A stretch of 64,000 nt of DNA from Atlantibacter sp. RC6 (GTDB taxonomy: Bacteria > Pseudomonadota > Gammaproteobacteria > Enterobacterales > Enterobacteriaceae): assembly GCF_014193285.1 (NCBI RefSeq), contig NZ_JACHZE010000001.1, positions 868,001 to 932,000 of the forward strand. The letters run 5' to 3'. The position numbers and the translations under genes are program-made. Shown piece by piece: positions 63,620-64,000 of this stretch (positions are counted from its first letter, which is position 1; every line of letters starts with the position of its first letter). The notes below the pieces were generated by a model, which saw only the letters and a program-made list of their open reading frames with translations, did not search any database and was not told where the DNA came from.

Positions 63620-63638
63620 ACACACCCCGAACTGAGTA

Positions 63639-63669
63639 TTTGCCAATTGAATGAGCATTTGCCCGTTTT
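63639..63669. promoter_or_regulatory. dal operator-like repeat, copy 1
   Basis: This 31-base element starts TTTGCCAATTGAATG and ends TTTGCCCGTTTT. It aligns with 63728-63758 with 27 identities over 32 columns, including one single-base gap in each copy. It lies just upstream of the dalD start, where a SorC-type repressor could block transcription. Confidence 0.6.
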
Positions 63670-63727
63670 AAGTATGTTAGTCGCCAGTACGCGATCCGTT
63701 CCGGGAGTCGCGTCACAAAATCAGTCT

Positions 63728-63758
63728 TTTGCCCAATTCAATGGCAATTGCCCATTTT
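63728..63758. promoter_or_regulatory. dal operator-like repeat, copy 2
   Basis: This 31-base element starts TTTGCCCAATTCAATGG and ends ATTGCCCATTTT. It contains the dyad TTGCC-N9-GGCAA (63729-63747) and the perfect palindrome GGCAATTGCC (63743-63752). It is 89 bp from copy 1 and about 54 bp before the regulator start. Confidence 0.6.
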
Positions 63759-63811
63759 TGATATTTGCGCCGGCGCGATACACTACGCACAGTTGAATCA
63801 GGGATTACGCT

Positions 63812-64000
63812 ATGAGCAGAGAAGAGAAAAAACAGGAACAGGCTGCGCGGGCTGCATGGATGTATTACGTGGCGGGGCTGACTCAGCAGGAGATTGCCAA
63901 AACCCTGGGGTTATCCAGGCAGGTGGCGCAACGCCTGATCTCCTCGGCGCGCGAACAGGGCATGGTGAGCGTGAAAATCGCCCATCCCGTTACGCACTGC
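63812..64000 (+). CDS. dalR: SorC/DeoR-type transcriptional regulator, N-terminus (cut by window edge)
   Basis: Only the first 63 codons are inside the window, starting MSREEKKQEQAARAAWMYYV. The helix-turn-helix reads GLTQQEIAKTLGLSRQVAQR (about residues 23-42), typical of SorC-family sugar-responsive regulators such as the DalR and RbtR types. Divergence from the dal operon and the shared operator-like repeats suggest it is the local arabitol repressor. The effector-binding domain is outside the window, so the gene symbol is provisional. Confidence 0.8.
   Translation, partial: MSREEKKQEQAARAAWMYYVAGLTQQEIAKTLGLSRQVAQRLISSAREQGMVSVKIAHPVTHC

Noticed and set aside
63702-63717. CRP site in the dalD-dalR gap
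   Set aside because: Only the TCACA half matches; the other half (CGGGA) is poor.

Overview
The window is a chromosomal segment of an enterobacterium. Almost every protein aligns, from memory, over its full length with an Escherichia coli K-12 protein, and the gene order follows the E. coli gyrA-to-folX region. It is not E. coli. Several E. coli loci are missing (glpQ, the rhm L-rhamnonate cluster, elaD, yfbL to yfbP), and two blocks absent from K-12 are present: a small-subunit catalase and a D-arabitol (dal) catabolic cluster of the Klebsiella type. A Klebsiella, Kosakonia or Enterobacter-like member of the Enterobacteriaceae fits best; the species cannot be fixed from this sequence alone. 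No insertion sequence, prophage, CRISPR array, tRNA or rRNA was recognised.

Layout. 1-2260: start of gyrA (leftward, cut by the window edge) and ubiG. 2261-6338: aerobic ribonucleotide reductase nrdA-nrdB-yfaE, with a control region carrying NrdR-like and DnaA boxes. 6378-12051: glycerol-3-phosphate uptake (glpT) divergent from the anaerobic dehydrogenase operon glpABC. 12083-16161: yfaY, yfaZ, the catalase gene and nudI. 16163-23160: the complete menaquinone operon menFDHBCE. 23275-26665: elaB, elaA, rbn and yfbK. 26795-41796: the 13-gene NADH:quinone oxidoreductase operon nuoA-N, with nuoC and nuoD fused. 42411-49877: lrhA, alaA, yfbR, yfbS, yfbT, yfbU and yfbV. 50208-53632: acetate overflow genes ackA-pta. 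53810-59364: a damaged yfcC, then yfcD, yfcE, yfcF, yfcG, folX and yfcH. 59397-64000: transporter, kinase and dehydrogenase for D-arabitol, with the start of a divergent SorC-type regulator cut by the right edge.

Functionally the window is centred on respiration and redox. Complex I, GlpABC and the menaquinone pathway form an anaerobic and microaerobic electron-transfer set, Pta-AckA handles acetyl-CoA overflow, and LrhA sits divergent from alaA beside nuo. The dal operon converts D-arabitol to D-xylulose and then D-xylulose 5-phosphate.

No previously undescribed system is evident. The most interesting signals are: a yfcC gene with both a lost start codon (ATA) and a one-base insertion in an A run, downstream of an ArgR-like palindrome; two identical 26-bp terminators bracketing yfbK; a perfect 10-bp inverted repeat upstream of yfbS; a duplicated 31-bp operator-like element between dalD and dalR; and a terminator-like fold with a competing hairpin in the ackA leader. 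All functional statements rest on recognition by eye and memory of family sequences; no database search was run.
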